In this document: piece after piece, positions 13,781-22,038 of the stretch | Layout: every line of letters begins with the position of its first letter | Position numbering within the stretch: the first letter of the stretch is position 1 | Source of the DNA: JAGOPB01 sp964606295 | GTDB lineage: Bacteria > Patescibacteriota > Minisyncoccia > Phycocordibacterales > UBA9973 | Reading direction: 5' to 3' | DNA length: 31,792 nucleotides | NCBI GenBank assembly: GCA_964606295.1 | Contig: CAZSFR010000006.1 | Coordinates: 1-31,792, forward strand | The notes under the pieces: generated by a model | Told to the model about the DNA's origin: nothing | The model's database searches: none | The model's input: the letters and a program-made list of their open reading frames with translations, nothing else | Made by a program: the position numbers and the translations under genes

Positions 13781-16492
13781 ATGGAGATACCTATAAATCC
13801 AGAAATTACCTACGTTGCAAAGACAAATTTTCGTGGGAAGGATCAGCTTTTTGGTATAAAGCGTAAAGATCGGCGACAGCACATGTACCTCCTCGGTAAA
13901 TCCGGTACTGGTAAATCCGTCCTGATGGAGAACATGATCATTCAAAACATCAGAAACGGTGAAGGCGTTTGTGTTGTCGACCCTCACGGTGAGTTGGTTG
14001 AAAAAATTTTGAGTTCGATTCCACCAGAACGCATAAACGATGTCATATATTTCAATCCAGCGGATACCGATTACCATATTGGATTCAATGTGCTTGAAAT
14101 CAAAGACCCGAAGTACAAGCACCTTGTCGCGTCAGGACTCATGGGAATTTTCACCAAAATATGGGCGAACGCGTGGAGTGCCCGAATGGAGTACATTTTG
14201 AACAATGCAATTTTGGCGCTTCTTGATACCCCAGGAACAACGTTGCTTGGTATTCAAAGAATTCTTGTGGATAAGGATTATCGCCAAAAAATAATCGGTA
14301 ACCTCAAAGACCCCGTCGTCAAAACTTTTTGGATACATGAGTATGAGGCATGGCAAGACAAATTTCGAAATGAAGCAATTGCTCCGATTCAAAACAAAGT
14401 TGGACAATTTCTCTCCACTTCCATCATCAGAAATGTAGTCGGGCAAGGACACTCATCAATTGATGTGTTCGAGATTATGAACACTGGAAAGATTTTCCTC
14501 GTCAACGTTTCGAAAGGACGTGTCGGAGAAGACAACTCTGCACTGTTGGGAGGTATGCTCATTACCAAAATCCAACTCGCTGCGATGGAGCGCGTGCGTA
14601 TTCCTGAGCCGGAGCGAAAAGATTTTTACCTATACGTCGATGAATTCCAAAACTTTGTCACTGACTCTTTTGCATCGATTCTTTCTGAAGCCCGAAAATA
14701 TCGATTGAACTTGATTGTTGCACACCAATATACTGCACAGCTTGTTATCAACGGAAGTTCAGCGGTGCGCGACTCTGTTTTCGGCAACGTCGGAACAATG
14801 ATTATTTTTCGTGTCGGCGCTGATGATGCAGAATTTTTGGAAAAAGAATTCGAGCCAGAATTCATGGCTGAAGATATAGTCAACCTGCCAAACTTTCATA
14901 TCTATTTGAAATTGATGGTTGATGGCGTCACATCGAGACCATTTTCTGCCAAGACGATGCCTCCCCTCACAGTGGAAGATGATAGTAAGGAAATAGTAAT
15001 TGCAAGATCGAGAGAGCTTTATACAAGATCTCGTGAAGAAGTTGAGAAAGAAATTAATGACTGGAGTGGAATGATGGGCAATGATGACAAAAATCCCCCA
15101 GAGGGTAAATGGAAGGCTACGTGTTCGACATGTGGAAAGGATGTTTTCGTCCCGTTTGAGCCTCAGCCCGGACGACCTGTATATTGTAAGGATTGTATGG
15201 TCAAGATTAAGTCTGGTGATTTGAAACCTGCGCAAAACTTTAAATCAAATCCTCAGCGTGAAGTGCAGAATAATGATGCGTTGGCGCTACTTGGTATAGA
15301 ATTCCAGCAACAAACGCCAATTGCTCCGACACGTCCAGCGCCAGTAGTGAGAGATACGGTCCCAGCAAAAAATTTTGTAGTATCACCACCACGTCCAACC
15401 GTTTCTTCTCAGACAACAAGCCTTATGCCTCGTCCAGCAACTCAGTCGAGTACCGCACCCGTCAAACCAGCAACTCCCCAAATGCGACCGATTGCAACAG
15501 AAGCCGACAGGGTGATGAAAAAAAATACGTTTGTTCATCCACCGCGCCAGATGCCCGATCGAGAAGATCTGGGAAAGATACTTGCGGAAGCCATGGGAAG
15601 TGCAGGAAAGTCTAGTTTTCCAAAAGCACAAAGTCAAACAGCCTCAGTTGCTGTACCAGTACAGAAAGACACTCCGAAGATATCCCTTTCGGCACTTAAA
15701 TTAAATACACATGTGCAAAGTGCTCAGTTTGGAAGAAAAGAACAGTCTGAGGAAAACAAAGATGAACTTCGCAAGGCCATCGCTATGGCTTTTGGTAAAA
15801 CTGAAGAAAAACAAACTCAAATCCTGACACCAGAAGCCGGAACCATGATCCAAAACATCGACAAAAAAGCACTAGAANNNNNNNNNNTGCAAGAATTGAA
15901 GAATCTCGAAGCGGAAAAGGAAAGTTTGGAAACAGAAGTAAAAGAGAAGGAATTGGAAATAGAAAGAAAGAAACTTCTCGAGGAAAAAGTGAAGCAAGAA
16001 GAACTCGAAAGACAAAAAAAAGTTGAAGAGGTGCGGATTGAAAAAGAGAAAAGTGAACGGGAAGAAATCGAGCGAGAAGCAAAAATTCTCGCTGACATGA
16101 AAGCTCGAGAAGAAGCAGAAAGGATAAAAGATGATGAGGAACAAAAAAGAAAAGAGGAGCAAATAAGAATCGAAGCAATCAAAAAAGAGGAAGAAGAAAA
16201 TCAAAAAAGTAAGGAAGCACGGGCATACGAAGAGACTATGCGAAAAGAGAAGGAGGCTGAAGAAAAAAGAAAGGCAGAGGCTATCGAAATTGAAGCGAAA
16301 AGAGGAGCATTCGAAGAAGACGCAAAACGCGAAGAAGCACTTCGTTTGGCAGAATCGAGAGCGCAAGCTGAAGAGGAGAGGAGGAAGGAGGAAGCTCTTG
16401 CCAAGCAAAACACTGTATCTGTACCAAGCGCGCAAACACAGACGGCAAAAGAGGTCCCCGAAGATATTCTGCGCAAGATCCTCGACATATAG
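13781..16492 (+). CDS. VirD4/TraG-like DNA-transfer ATPase with zinc ribbon and coiled-coil tail
   Basis: From ATG 13781 the product is about 903 residues. The Walker A motif GKSGTGKS is at 39-46, preceded by the domain start GIKRKDRRQHMYLLG. Walker B is YLYVDEFQNF (about 283-292). The ATPase resembles type IV secretion coupling proteins but has no N-terminal membrane helices. A Cys4 ribbon follows (Cys448, Cys451, Cys469, Cys472; CSTCGKDVFVPFEPQPGRPV region), then a Pro/Thr-rich linker (about 500-620), then a Glu/Lys-rich coiled coil to the C-terminus. Ten Ns at 15878-15887 interrupt the coiled coil, so true length and frame there are uncertain. An alternative start is 13760. A role in DNA movement across the envelope is an inference from the family. 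Confidence 0.82.
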   Translation: MEIPINPEITYVAKTNFRGKDQLFGIKRKDRRQHMYLLGKSGTGKSVLMENMIIQNIRNGEGVCVVDPHGELVEKILSSIPPERINDVIYFNPADTDYHIGFNVLEIKDPKYKHLVASGLMGIFTKIWANAWSARMEYILNNAILALLDTPGTTLLGIQRILVDKDYRQKIIGNLKDPVVKTFWIHEYEAWQDKFRNEAIAPIQNKVGQFLSTSIIRNVVGQGHSSIDVFEIMNTGKIFLVNVSKGRVGEDNSALLGGMLITKIQLAAMERVRIPEPERKDFYLYVDEFQNFVTDSFASILSEARKYRLNLIVAHQYTAQLVINGSSAVRDSVFGNVGTMIIFRVGADDAEFLEKEFEPEFMAEDIVNLPNFHIYLKLMVDGVTSRPFSAKTMPPLTVEDDSKEIVIARSRELYTRSREEVEKEINDWSGMMGNDDKNPPEGKWKATCSTCGKDVFVPFEPQPGRPVYCKDCMVKIKSGDLKPAQNFKSNPQREVQNNDALALLGIEFQQQTPIAPTRPAPVVRDTVPAKNFVVSPPRPTVSSQTTSLMPRPATQSSTAPVKPATPQMRPIATEADRVMKKNTFVHPPRQMPDREDLGKILAEAMGSAGKSSFPKAQSQTASVAVPVQKDTPKISLSALKLNTHVQSAQFGRKEQSEENKDELRKAIAMAFGKTEEKQTQILTPEAGTMIQNIDKKALEXXXXQELKNLEAEKESLETEVKEKELEIERKKLLEEKVKQEELERQKKVEEVRIEKEKSEREEIEREAKILADMKAREEAERIKDDEEQKRKEEQIRIEAIKKEEEENQKSKEARAYEETMRKEKEAEEKRKAEAIEIEAKRGAFEEDAKREEALRLAESRAQAEEERRKEEALAKQNTVSVPSAQTQTAKEVPEDILRKILDI
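15878..15887. other. Assembly gap of ten Ns
   Basis: Ten unknown bases occur inside the low-complexity Glu/Lys coiled-coil region of the VirD4-like gene. The coding frame continues on both sides if the gap is taken literally, but its real length is probably unknown. Confidence 0.95.
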
Positions 16493-16511
16493 ACTTATTT
16501 CATCAAAAGTG

Positions 16512-16517
16512 TAATCT
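16512..16517 (+). promoter_or_regulatory. Possible -10 box of the Cys-rich triplet
   Basis: TAATCT is followed by 6 nt and ATG 16524. This would allow the first Cys-rich gene to be transcribed separately from the VirD4-like gene as a leaderless mRNA. Confidence 0.3.
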
Positions 16518-16523
16518 AGGAAT

Positions 16524-18278
16524 ATGGAAGAAAATCGCTCCTGCCAGAATTGCAAAATCCAGTTCACTATCGAACGGGAGGATTTCGATTTCTACGAAAA
16601 GATAGCTGTCCCACCACCGACTTTTTGTCCGGAGTGTCGAAGTATTCAACGCTTCGCGACGAGGAATGTGAAATATCTATACAAAAGAACTTGTGATGGC
16701 TGTGACAAGAATGTTGTTTCCAGAGTCTCAAAATCCAATCCGGCAAAAATGTTTTGTAAAGACTGTTTTTGGAGTGATGATTGGGACCCGTGTGATTATG
16801 GACGCGACTACGATTTCACGCGAACGTTTTTTGAGCAATTCCATGAACTTTTGTTAGCTGTCCCTCATGGCGCAAGTCTCAATAGCAACATGGTGGCGAG
16901 TGATTACTGTAATATGGAATCAGATGACAAAAATTGTTATCTGACTTTTGGTGGGCATTACAACGAAGATAGTATGTTTTCTGAATATAGTATTCATGGC
17001 AAACAAACATTTGATTCATACTGGGCGTTTTATGATGAAAAAGTATATGAAACTATTATTACCGAAAAGTGTTTCCGAACATTCTATTCACAGCAATGCT
17101 ACGAATGTCTCGATACTTATTTTTCATACGATTGCCATAACTCGTCAAACATTTTTGGTTGTGCGGGATTGCGCAACAAGCAGTATTGCATTTTCAATGT
17201 TCAGTATACGAAAGAAGATTATGTGACCTTTCTTGAGAATGCAAATCTCGGTTCGCATGAATCGGTACAAAGCTTCTTGAAAAAATCACGAGAACTATGG
17301 ATAATAGCTCCTCACAAGGCAAACATAATTTTGCAGTCGAATGATGTGTCGGGTAATTACATTATGAATACAAAAAATTCCCATGATGTCTGGCAAGCAG
17401 ATGGCGTGGAGAATATGAAGCATGCGTGTATTGTTGCATGGGGAAAGGATTGTCAGGACGAGACATCATGTGGATACGATGAACTTTGTTATATGACAGC
17501 GAGTGGCGGTGGAATGTATCGATGTTTCGCAATTGTATTTTCCTTCAAGGCTGGATTTGAAAAAGGGAAGCATACACTTGATTCACAGTACGGATATACC
17601 GTCATTAGTTCGAAAGACACTTTTGGTTGCGTTAGTCTCCGTAGTAAACAACATTGCATCCTCAATAAGCAATACTCGAAAGAAGAATATTTTGAACTTG
17701 TTGAGAAGATAAAGAAGCAAATGAATGAGATGCCGTACGTTTCGCCAAACGGTTACGTATACAAATATGGAGATTTTTTCCCAAACAATCACAGCCTCTT
17801 TGCCTACAACGAAACTGTTGCCAACGATTTCTATCCCAAAAGTAAAGAGGAGGCTCTTAGTAATGGCTTCGTCTGGCGCGAAGAGGAAGAAAATGAGTAT
17901 ACATTTAGCAATTACGAAATTCCTGACAGTATAAAAGACGTGAAAGATGATATTCTTGTGAAGATTCTCAAATGTGAAAGGACCGGAAAGGCGTACAAAA
18001 TAGTCCAGCATGAGTTGGAGTTTTACCGCCAAATGAATATCCCTATTCCGCGGATCTCTCCGATGGAACGAATACGAACACGAATAGGACAGCTTCTTCC
18101 ATTCAAACTCTATGACAGAAAATGCCAATGTGAGGGAAGAGGAAAAAATATGTACGAGAACACAGGGAAACACTCTCACGGAGATGCGCCATGTGGCAAA
18201 GAAATTCATACACCATACAGCCAGGAGAGAAAAGAACTTGTGTACTGTGAAGAGTGTTATAGAGAAGAAATGATTTAG
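16524..18278 (+). CDS. CPR-type Cys-rich zinc-finger protein, paralogue 1
   Basis: This 584-residue protein belongs to a family common in CPR genomes, often mislabelled CaiB/BaiF there. It starts with a Cys4 finger (CQNC at 8-11, FCPECR after PPPT, about 35-40) and the signature FATRNVKYLYKR, with a second CxxC pair (CDGC). A DWDP/YGRDYDF/FFEQF motif follows. The long middle has recurring NCY/CYE/DCHN/GLRNKQYCIFN elements, most simply read as a repeated beta solenoid (inference). The C-terminus carries another Cys cluster ending VYCEECYREEMI. No signal peptide or membrane helix. Function unknown; zinc binding and nucleic-acid or protein contact are guesses. It is the first of three tandem copies and follows the VirD4-like gene by 31 bp. 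Confidence 0.85.
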   Translation: MEENRSCQNCKIQFTIEREDFDFYEKIAVPPPTFCPECRSIQRFATRNVKYLYKRTCDGCDKNVVSRVSKSNPAKMFCKDCFWSDDWDPCDYGRDYDFTRTFFEQFHELLLAVPHGASLNSNMVASDYCNMESDDKNCYLTFGGHYNEDSMFSEYSIHGKQTFDSYWAFYDEKVYETIITEKCFRTFYSQQCYECLDTYFSYDCHNSSNIFGCAGLRNKQYCIFNVQYTKEDYVTFLENANLGSHESVQSFLKKSRELWIIAPHKANIILQSNDVSGNYIMNTKNSHDVWQADGVENMKHACIVAWGKDCQDETSCGYDELCYMTASGGGMYRCFAIVFSFKAGFEKGKHTLDSQYGYTVISSKDTFGCVSLRSKQHCILNKQYSKEEYFELVEKIKKQMNEMPYVSPNGYVYKYGDFFPNNHSLFAYNETVANDFYPKSKEEALSNGFVWREEEENEYTFSNYEIPDSIKDVKDDILVKILKCERTGKAYKIVQHELEFYRQMNIPIPRISPMERIRTRIGQLLPFKLYDRKCQCEGRGKNMYENTGKHSHGDAPCGKEIHTPYSQERKELVYCEECYREEMI

Positions 18279-18339
18279 ATAATGAACAATTGAGAATGTA
18301 AGAATGAAAGCTGAGACAAAAAATTGTCAGAATTGTAAG
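18243..18339 (+). repeat. 97-bp exact repeat, copy A
   Basis: This stretch spans the last codons of paralogue 1, the intergenic gap and the first 12 codons of paralogue 2. It is identical to 21809-21905. Confidence 0.95.
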
Positions 18340-20043
18340 AAAGACTTCATCATCGAACCTGAGGACTTTTTGTTTTATGAAAAGATGGCTGTCCCACCAC
18401 CGACGTTTTGTCCGGAGTGTCGAATGCAGAGACGTCTTGCATTTCGAAATACGCACTCGCTCTACAAGAGGAAAGATAGTTTCACTGGCAAAGACATTCT
18501 TTCTATTTATTCACCCGACAAAAATCTCGTCGTAATAGACCAGAAGGACTGGTGGGGAGATAGTTGGGATCCTTTTGACTACTCAAAAGAATATGACTTC
18601 ACGAAATCATTTTTTACACAGTGGAAAGAATTACGTGACGTATTTCCGCTTCAGAGCCTTTCTAATTCAAAAGCAGTCAACAGTGAATATTGTAATGTCG
18701 CAGAGGAGAGCACCGATTGTTATTTATGTACTGCTTGTTTTCGTAATGAACGAACGATGTATTCCGATTCGATAACATACTGTCGTGATTCGCTTGATCT
18801 GCATATCGTTCATGAAAGTGAATTTTCTTATGACGATATAGTCTGCACGAAATCAAATAGACTATTCTATAGTTTGAATTCTCATAATTGCATTGATTCA
18901 TACTTCCTTTTTGATTGTCGAAATTGTACCGATTGCTTTATGAGTTCAAATCTGAGAAATAAAAGTTACTACTTTTATAATACACAGCTCACGAAAGACG
19001 AGTATGCGAAGAAAATAGCAGACCTATCTCTAGGTAGTTATTTGCAAATCGAGAAGTTGAAAAAGGAATTTCTCGATCTTCACACATCCGCGATTCATCG
19101 ATTCGCTCATATCACTAATTCTGTTGATGTCACGGGAAACAATATCGATCATGCCAAAAACAGCAAGTATTGTTTTGAGACTGTTCATGGGCCTGAAGAC
19201 TCCAAATACATTTTTTGGGGAGCAATGAATTCGAAAGATTGTTATGATGTGTCGGCCGTTGCGGATATGAGCTTGGCGTATGAAACTTTTGATGCTGGAG
19301 TTGGTGGGCAGAGATATCTTTTCGATAGCGTTGTTTATAGTTCAAGCAATACAGAATACTGTTTCAATTGCTACAACTCGAGTGATCTCTTTGGATGCTT
19401 CGGACTACGCAGTAAACAATATTGCATATTCAATAATCAGTATTCTAAAAAAGAATATTTTGAGCTTATTTCTCAAATTAAAAAGCAGATGTGTGAGATT
19501 CCATATATTGACACAGCGGGAAGAATTTATACATACGGAGAATTTTTTCCTATAGAATTGTCTCCTTTTTGCTACAATGAAACCGTCGCACAGGATTATT
19601 TTCCGTTAACACAAACAGAAGCAAATGAGAAGTGTTTTGCATGGAAAGAGTCTGAGCAAAGAACGTATTTACCAACAGTCGAAGCAAAGGATTTGCCGGA
19701 TGATATAATCGATGTTGATGAATTAATCCTTCAGCAAGTAGTTCATTGTGCTCACGAAGGTCAGTGTGGCGAACGATGTTCGACGGCATTCAAAATCGTC
19801 AAAGACGAGCTGACCTTTTACAAACGATTCAGAATTCCTTTGCCACGATTGTGCTATGGATGTCGACACGCAGAAAGATTCAAAATACGAAATCCTCTCA
19901 AGCTATGGCACCGTCAATGCATGTGCGATTTGGAAGAGCATCATCATTCCGGAGGATGTTCTAATGAATTTGAAACAAGCTACGCACCCAGTCGACCCGA
20001 AAGGATATTTTGCGAAACATGTTATCAAAAAGAAATCGTATAA
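18304..20043 (+). CDS. CPR-type Cys-rich zinc-finger protein, paralogue 2
   Basis: This 579-residue protein has the same layout as its neighbours: CQNC at 8-11, MAVPPPTFCPECRMQRRLAF, then NTHSLYKRKD, a WDPFDY/FTKSFFTQW segment, a middle with repeated NCYL/NCTDCFMSSNLRNK/YCIFNNQYSKKEY elements, and a C-terminal Cys/His cluster (CHEGQ, CMCDLEEHHHSGGC) ending FCETCYQKEIV. It differs from copy 1 mainly in the second zinc finger, where CxxC is replaced by a DSFTGKD segment. It starts 25 bp after copy 1 and is probably co-transcribed. Function unknown. Confidence 0.85.
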   Translation: MKAETKNCQNCKKDFIIEPEDFLFYEKMAVPPPTFCPECRMQRRLAFRNTHSLYKRKDSFTGKDILSIYSPDKNLVVIDQKDWWGDSWDPFDYSKEYDFTKSFFTQWKELRDVFPLQSLSNSKAVNSEYCNVAEESTDCYLCTACFRNERTMYSDSITYCRDSLDLHIVHESEFSYDDIVCTKSNRLFYSLNSHNCIDSYFLFDCRNCTDCFMSSNLRNKSYYFYNTQLTKDEYAKKIADLSLGSYLQIEKLKKEFLDLHTSAIHRFAHITNSVDVTGNNIDHAKNSKYCFETVHGPEDSKYIFWGAMNSKDCYDVSAVADMSLAYETFDAGVGGQRYLFDSVVYSSSNTEYCFNCYNSSDLFGCFGLRSKQYCIFNNQYSKKEYFELISQIKKQMCEIPYIDTAGRIYTYGEFFPIELSPFCYNETVAQDYFPLTQTEANEKCFAWKESEQRTYLPTVEAKDLPDDIIDVDELILQQVVHCAHEGQCGERCSTAFKIVKDELTFYKRFRIPLPRLCYGCRHAERFKIRNPLKLWHRQCMCDLEEHHHSGGCSNEFETSYAPSRPERIFCETCYQKEIV

Positions 20044-20048
20044 TGAGT

Positions 20049-20084
20049 AACTACTTGCTTACTTAGCTAAGTAAGCAAGTAGTT
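20049..20084. repeat. 36-bp perfect palindrome between paralogues 2 and 3
   Basis: AACTACTTGCTTACTTAG is followed directly by its exact reverse complement, giving 18 bp of uninterrupted pairing with no spacer. It fills most of the 58-bp gap between the two genes. The following bases are purine-rich, so it is not a standard terminator. It could be an mRNA processing or stability hairpin, or a protein-binding site. Confidence 0.95.
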
Positions 20085-20101
20085 GAAAGAGAAAGCAAAA
20101 G

Positions 20102-21844
20102 ATGGAATCCAGAACACCACAATTTGATAAACTGATTGAAGAAGTTCTCGCTGGGCTTGTCCAGCATATGCGAGAGTGTCCTCAGGCGTCTCTCTCACAA
20201 TATTGTGAAGGCCGTTTTGAGATAGTTGAGAAGGACATTGAATTCTTGAAGATGTTTAAAGTACCACCCCCAACACTTTGCCCAACGTGTCGTCGTCAGC
20301 AAAGACTTGCGTTTGCAAATTATACAACTCTGTACAAACGCCCTTGTGATGTTGAGGGTCACACCGAAGATATAATATCTTCAATACCAGAAGAAGCGCC
20401 GTTCCCCGTCCATGACTTTGAATATTACTGGAGTAACGAGAAAAGATTTTCAAGTCCCAAGAATGAATATAGTCTCAATAGAGAATTTCTGGATCAATTT
20501 CGAGAGCTTAGGATGACAACAGCTGTCCCTGCACTCACAAAAGACCCAGCCAGTAAGGGCAGTGACTATACTTTATATGGACTTGAACTCAACAATTCCT
20601 ATTACACTTTTGGAGGTTTGAAGGTTGATAACACACATTACAGTATGTGGCCTCTATTCGTTCGCGATTCTATGGATCTCCTGATTGCAATAAATTCTGA
20701 ACATTGTTATGAATCAGTATTTCCAGAAAAATGTTTTAATTGTTCTTTTGTATATTTCTCACGAGATTGTTTGGATTCTATGTTTCTCTACGATTGCCGA
20801 AACTGCACTCACTGCTTTGGATGTACAAATCTACGCAGTAAAAAATTCTGCTTTTTTAACAAGCAACTTACAGAAGGAGAATTCAATAATCAGATGAGTC
20901 GTATAAATACAGGTGATAGGGAAATATTGGAGGAGTACAACACAAAGTTTTGGAATCACGTCAAATCAAATCCCGTTCGCGGAACGAGAAATGAACACTC
21001 CTTGGACTCGAGCGGTGATTATATTATTCACTCTAAGGATATATCGGAATCGATATGGGTTCTAAACTCTGAGCACTCAAGAAGAATTGAATTTATCTTA
21101 AAATCGAGAGACTGTGCTGATATATCTATTGGAAGTCACACAGAGCATTCCTATTCTTGTACTAATATAGATAGGAATAGCTACAATGTATATTTTTCTA
21201 TTGCCTCGATAGAGTGTGGAGATAGTGAGTATTTGTTTAATTGTAGAAATTGTAAACATTGTTTTGGTTGTATAGGTTTAGAAAGTAGGAAGTTCTGCAT
21301 TTTAAATGTTGAATATACTGAAGATGAATATTATGCAAAATTGGATGAGATTAAAAGTGATATGTTGAGGAGAGGAGAATACGGGAAAACATTTCCATTA
21401 CAGTTTAGTTCATATCCTTACAATGCGTCACTCTCAGCTATAGTGTTTCCACTATCGGAGGAGGATGTAGGTAAAATAAATGGTTGGAAGCATGAAGCAA
21501 AATCAGCTATCACGAACGATATTTCTGCAATTTCCTTTCGCGAGGTTCCAGTGTCAATCGATGAAGTACAAGATTCATTGCTCGATATCGCAATTATAGG
21601 GAAAACACAGAATAAGCCATTTCGTTTGATAAAAGACGAGTTAGCATTTTACAGAAACAAGCGTCTTCCTGTACCAATCGAGGCTCCTTATACACGTATG
21701 ACAAAGAGGTTTGAGCACGTGAATTATTTTAAAGTACACAACGATAAGTGTGATAAGTGTGATAAAGAGATACTGGCAGGTAGTACTCATAAGAACGGTT
21801 TTCGACCTTACTGTGAAGAGTGTTATAGAGAAGAAATGATTTAG
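20102..21844 (+). CDS. CPR-type Cys-rich zinc-finger protein, paralogue 3
   Basis: This 580-residue protein is the most diverged of the three. It carries an extra N-terminal helix (DKLIEEVLAGLVQHMRECPQ) before the finger, which reads FKVPPPTLCPTCRRQQRLAF with NYTTLYKR. The middle again has NCSFVYFSRDCLDSMFLYDC, NCTHCFGCTNLRSKKFCFFN and GCIGLESRKFCILNVEYTED elements. The C-terminus is CDKCDKEILAGSTHKNG then PYCEECYREEMI. The final residues and stop are identical at the DNA level to those of copy 1, and the region around 21150-21400 is more AT-rich than the first third, suggesting a mosaic made by exchange between paralogues. Function unknown. Confidence 0.85.
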   Translation: MESRTPQFDKLIEEVLAGLVQHMRECPQASLSQYCEGRFEIVEKDIEFLKMFKVPPPTLCPTCRRQQRLAFANYTTLYKRPCDVEGHTEDIISSIPEEAPFPVHDFEYYWSNEKRFSSPKNEYSLNREFLDQFRELRMTTAVPALTKDPASKGSDYTLYGLELNNSYYTFGGLKVDNTHYSMWPLFVRDSMDLLIAINSEHCYESVFPEKCFNCSFVYFSRDCLDSMFLYDCRNCTHCFGCTNLRSKKFCFFNKQLTEGEFNNQMSRINTGDREILEEYNTKFWNHVKSNPVRGTRNEHSLDSSGDYIIHSKDISESIWVLNSEHSRRIEFILKSRDCADISIGSHTEHSYSCTNIDRNSYNVYFSIASIECGDSEYLFNCRNCKHCFGCIGLESRKFCILNVEYTEDEYYAKLDEIKSDMLRRGEYGKTFPLQFSSYPYNASLSAIVFPLSEEDVGKINGWKHEAKSAITNDISAISFREVPVSIDEVQDSLLDIAIIGKTQNKPFRLIKDELAFYRNKRLPVPIEAPYTRMTKRFEHVNYFKVHNDKCDKCDKEILAGSTHKNGFRPYCEECYREEMI

Positions 21845-21905
21845 ATAATGAACAATTGAGAATGTAAGAATGAAAGCTGAGACAAAAAATTGTCAGAATT
21901 GTAAG
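21809..21905 (+). repeat. 97-bp exact repeat, copy B
   Basis: It is identical to 18243-18339 and carries the end of paralogue 3, the gap, and the first 12 codons of a fourth, collapsed family member. Confidence 0.95.
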
Positions 21906-21983
21906 GAATTCATAACTCACTACGACACAGATCGGGCGCCGGTCATCCTGTGCAAGGGATGCTATATCCATGACACGATGTAA
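21870..21983 (+). pseudogene. 37-residue chimeric remnant of a fourth Cys-rich paralogue
   Basis: ATG 21870 to TAA 21981-21983 encodes MKAETKNCQNCKEFITHYDT and ends DRAPVILCKGCYIHDTM. The first 12 residues equal the start of paralogue 2. From EFITHY on it matches the C-terminal Cys knuckle of the family (compare CSNEFETSYAPSRPERIFCETCY in pattern). A full-length gene has therefore lost about 540 codons between its first and last zinc knuckles. The join keeps the frame and leaves a complete CxxC-x16-CxxC ribbon (Cys8, Cys11, Cys28, Cys31), so a tiny zinc protein could still be made. It is either a relic or a new micro-protein. Confidence 0.7.
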
Positions 21984-21996
21984 GAGGCCTGTGAAT

Positions 21997-22027
21997 TACT
22001 CCTTGCATGACAAAAAAGCGAGGAGTA
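21997..22027 (+). promoter_or_regulatory. Hairpin covering a Shine-Dalgarno-like run
   Basis: TACTCCTTGC (21997-22006) pairs with GCGAGGAGTA (22018-22027), with one G-U pair. The 3' arm holds GAGGAG about 13 nt before ATG 22039, so pairing could limit ribosome access. Confidence 0.35.
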
Positions 22028-22038
22028 GAATTGATTAT

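Noticed and set aside
15872..16567. Long minus-strand open frames opposite the coiled-coil tail
   Set aside because: They are Phe/Leu/Ser-rich complements of Glu/Lys codons, a known artefact of biased sequence, and cross the N gap.
17583..18209. 208-codon minus-strand open frame opposite Cys-rich paralogue 1
   Set aside because: It lies fully inside a gene with conserved motifs on the other strand and shows no recognisable protein features.
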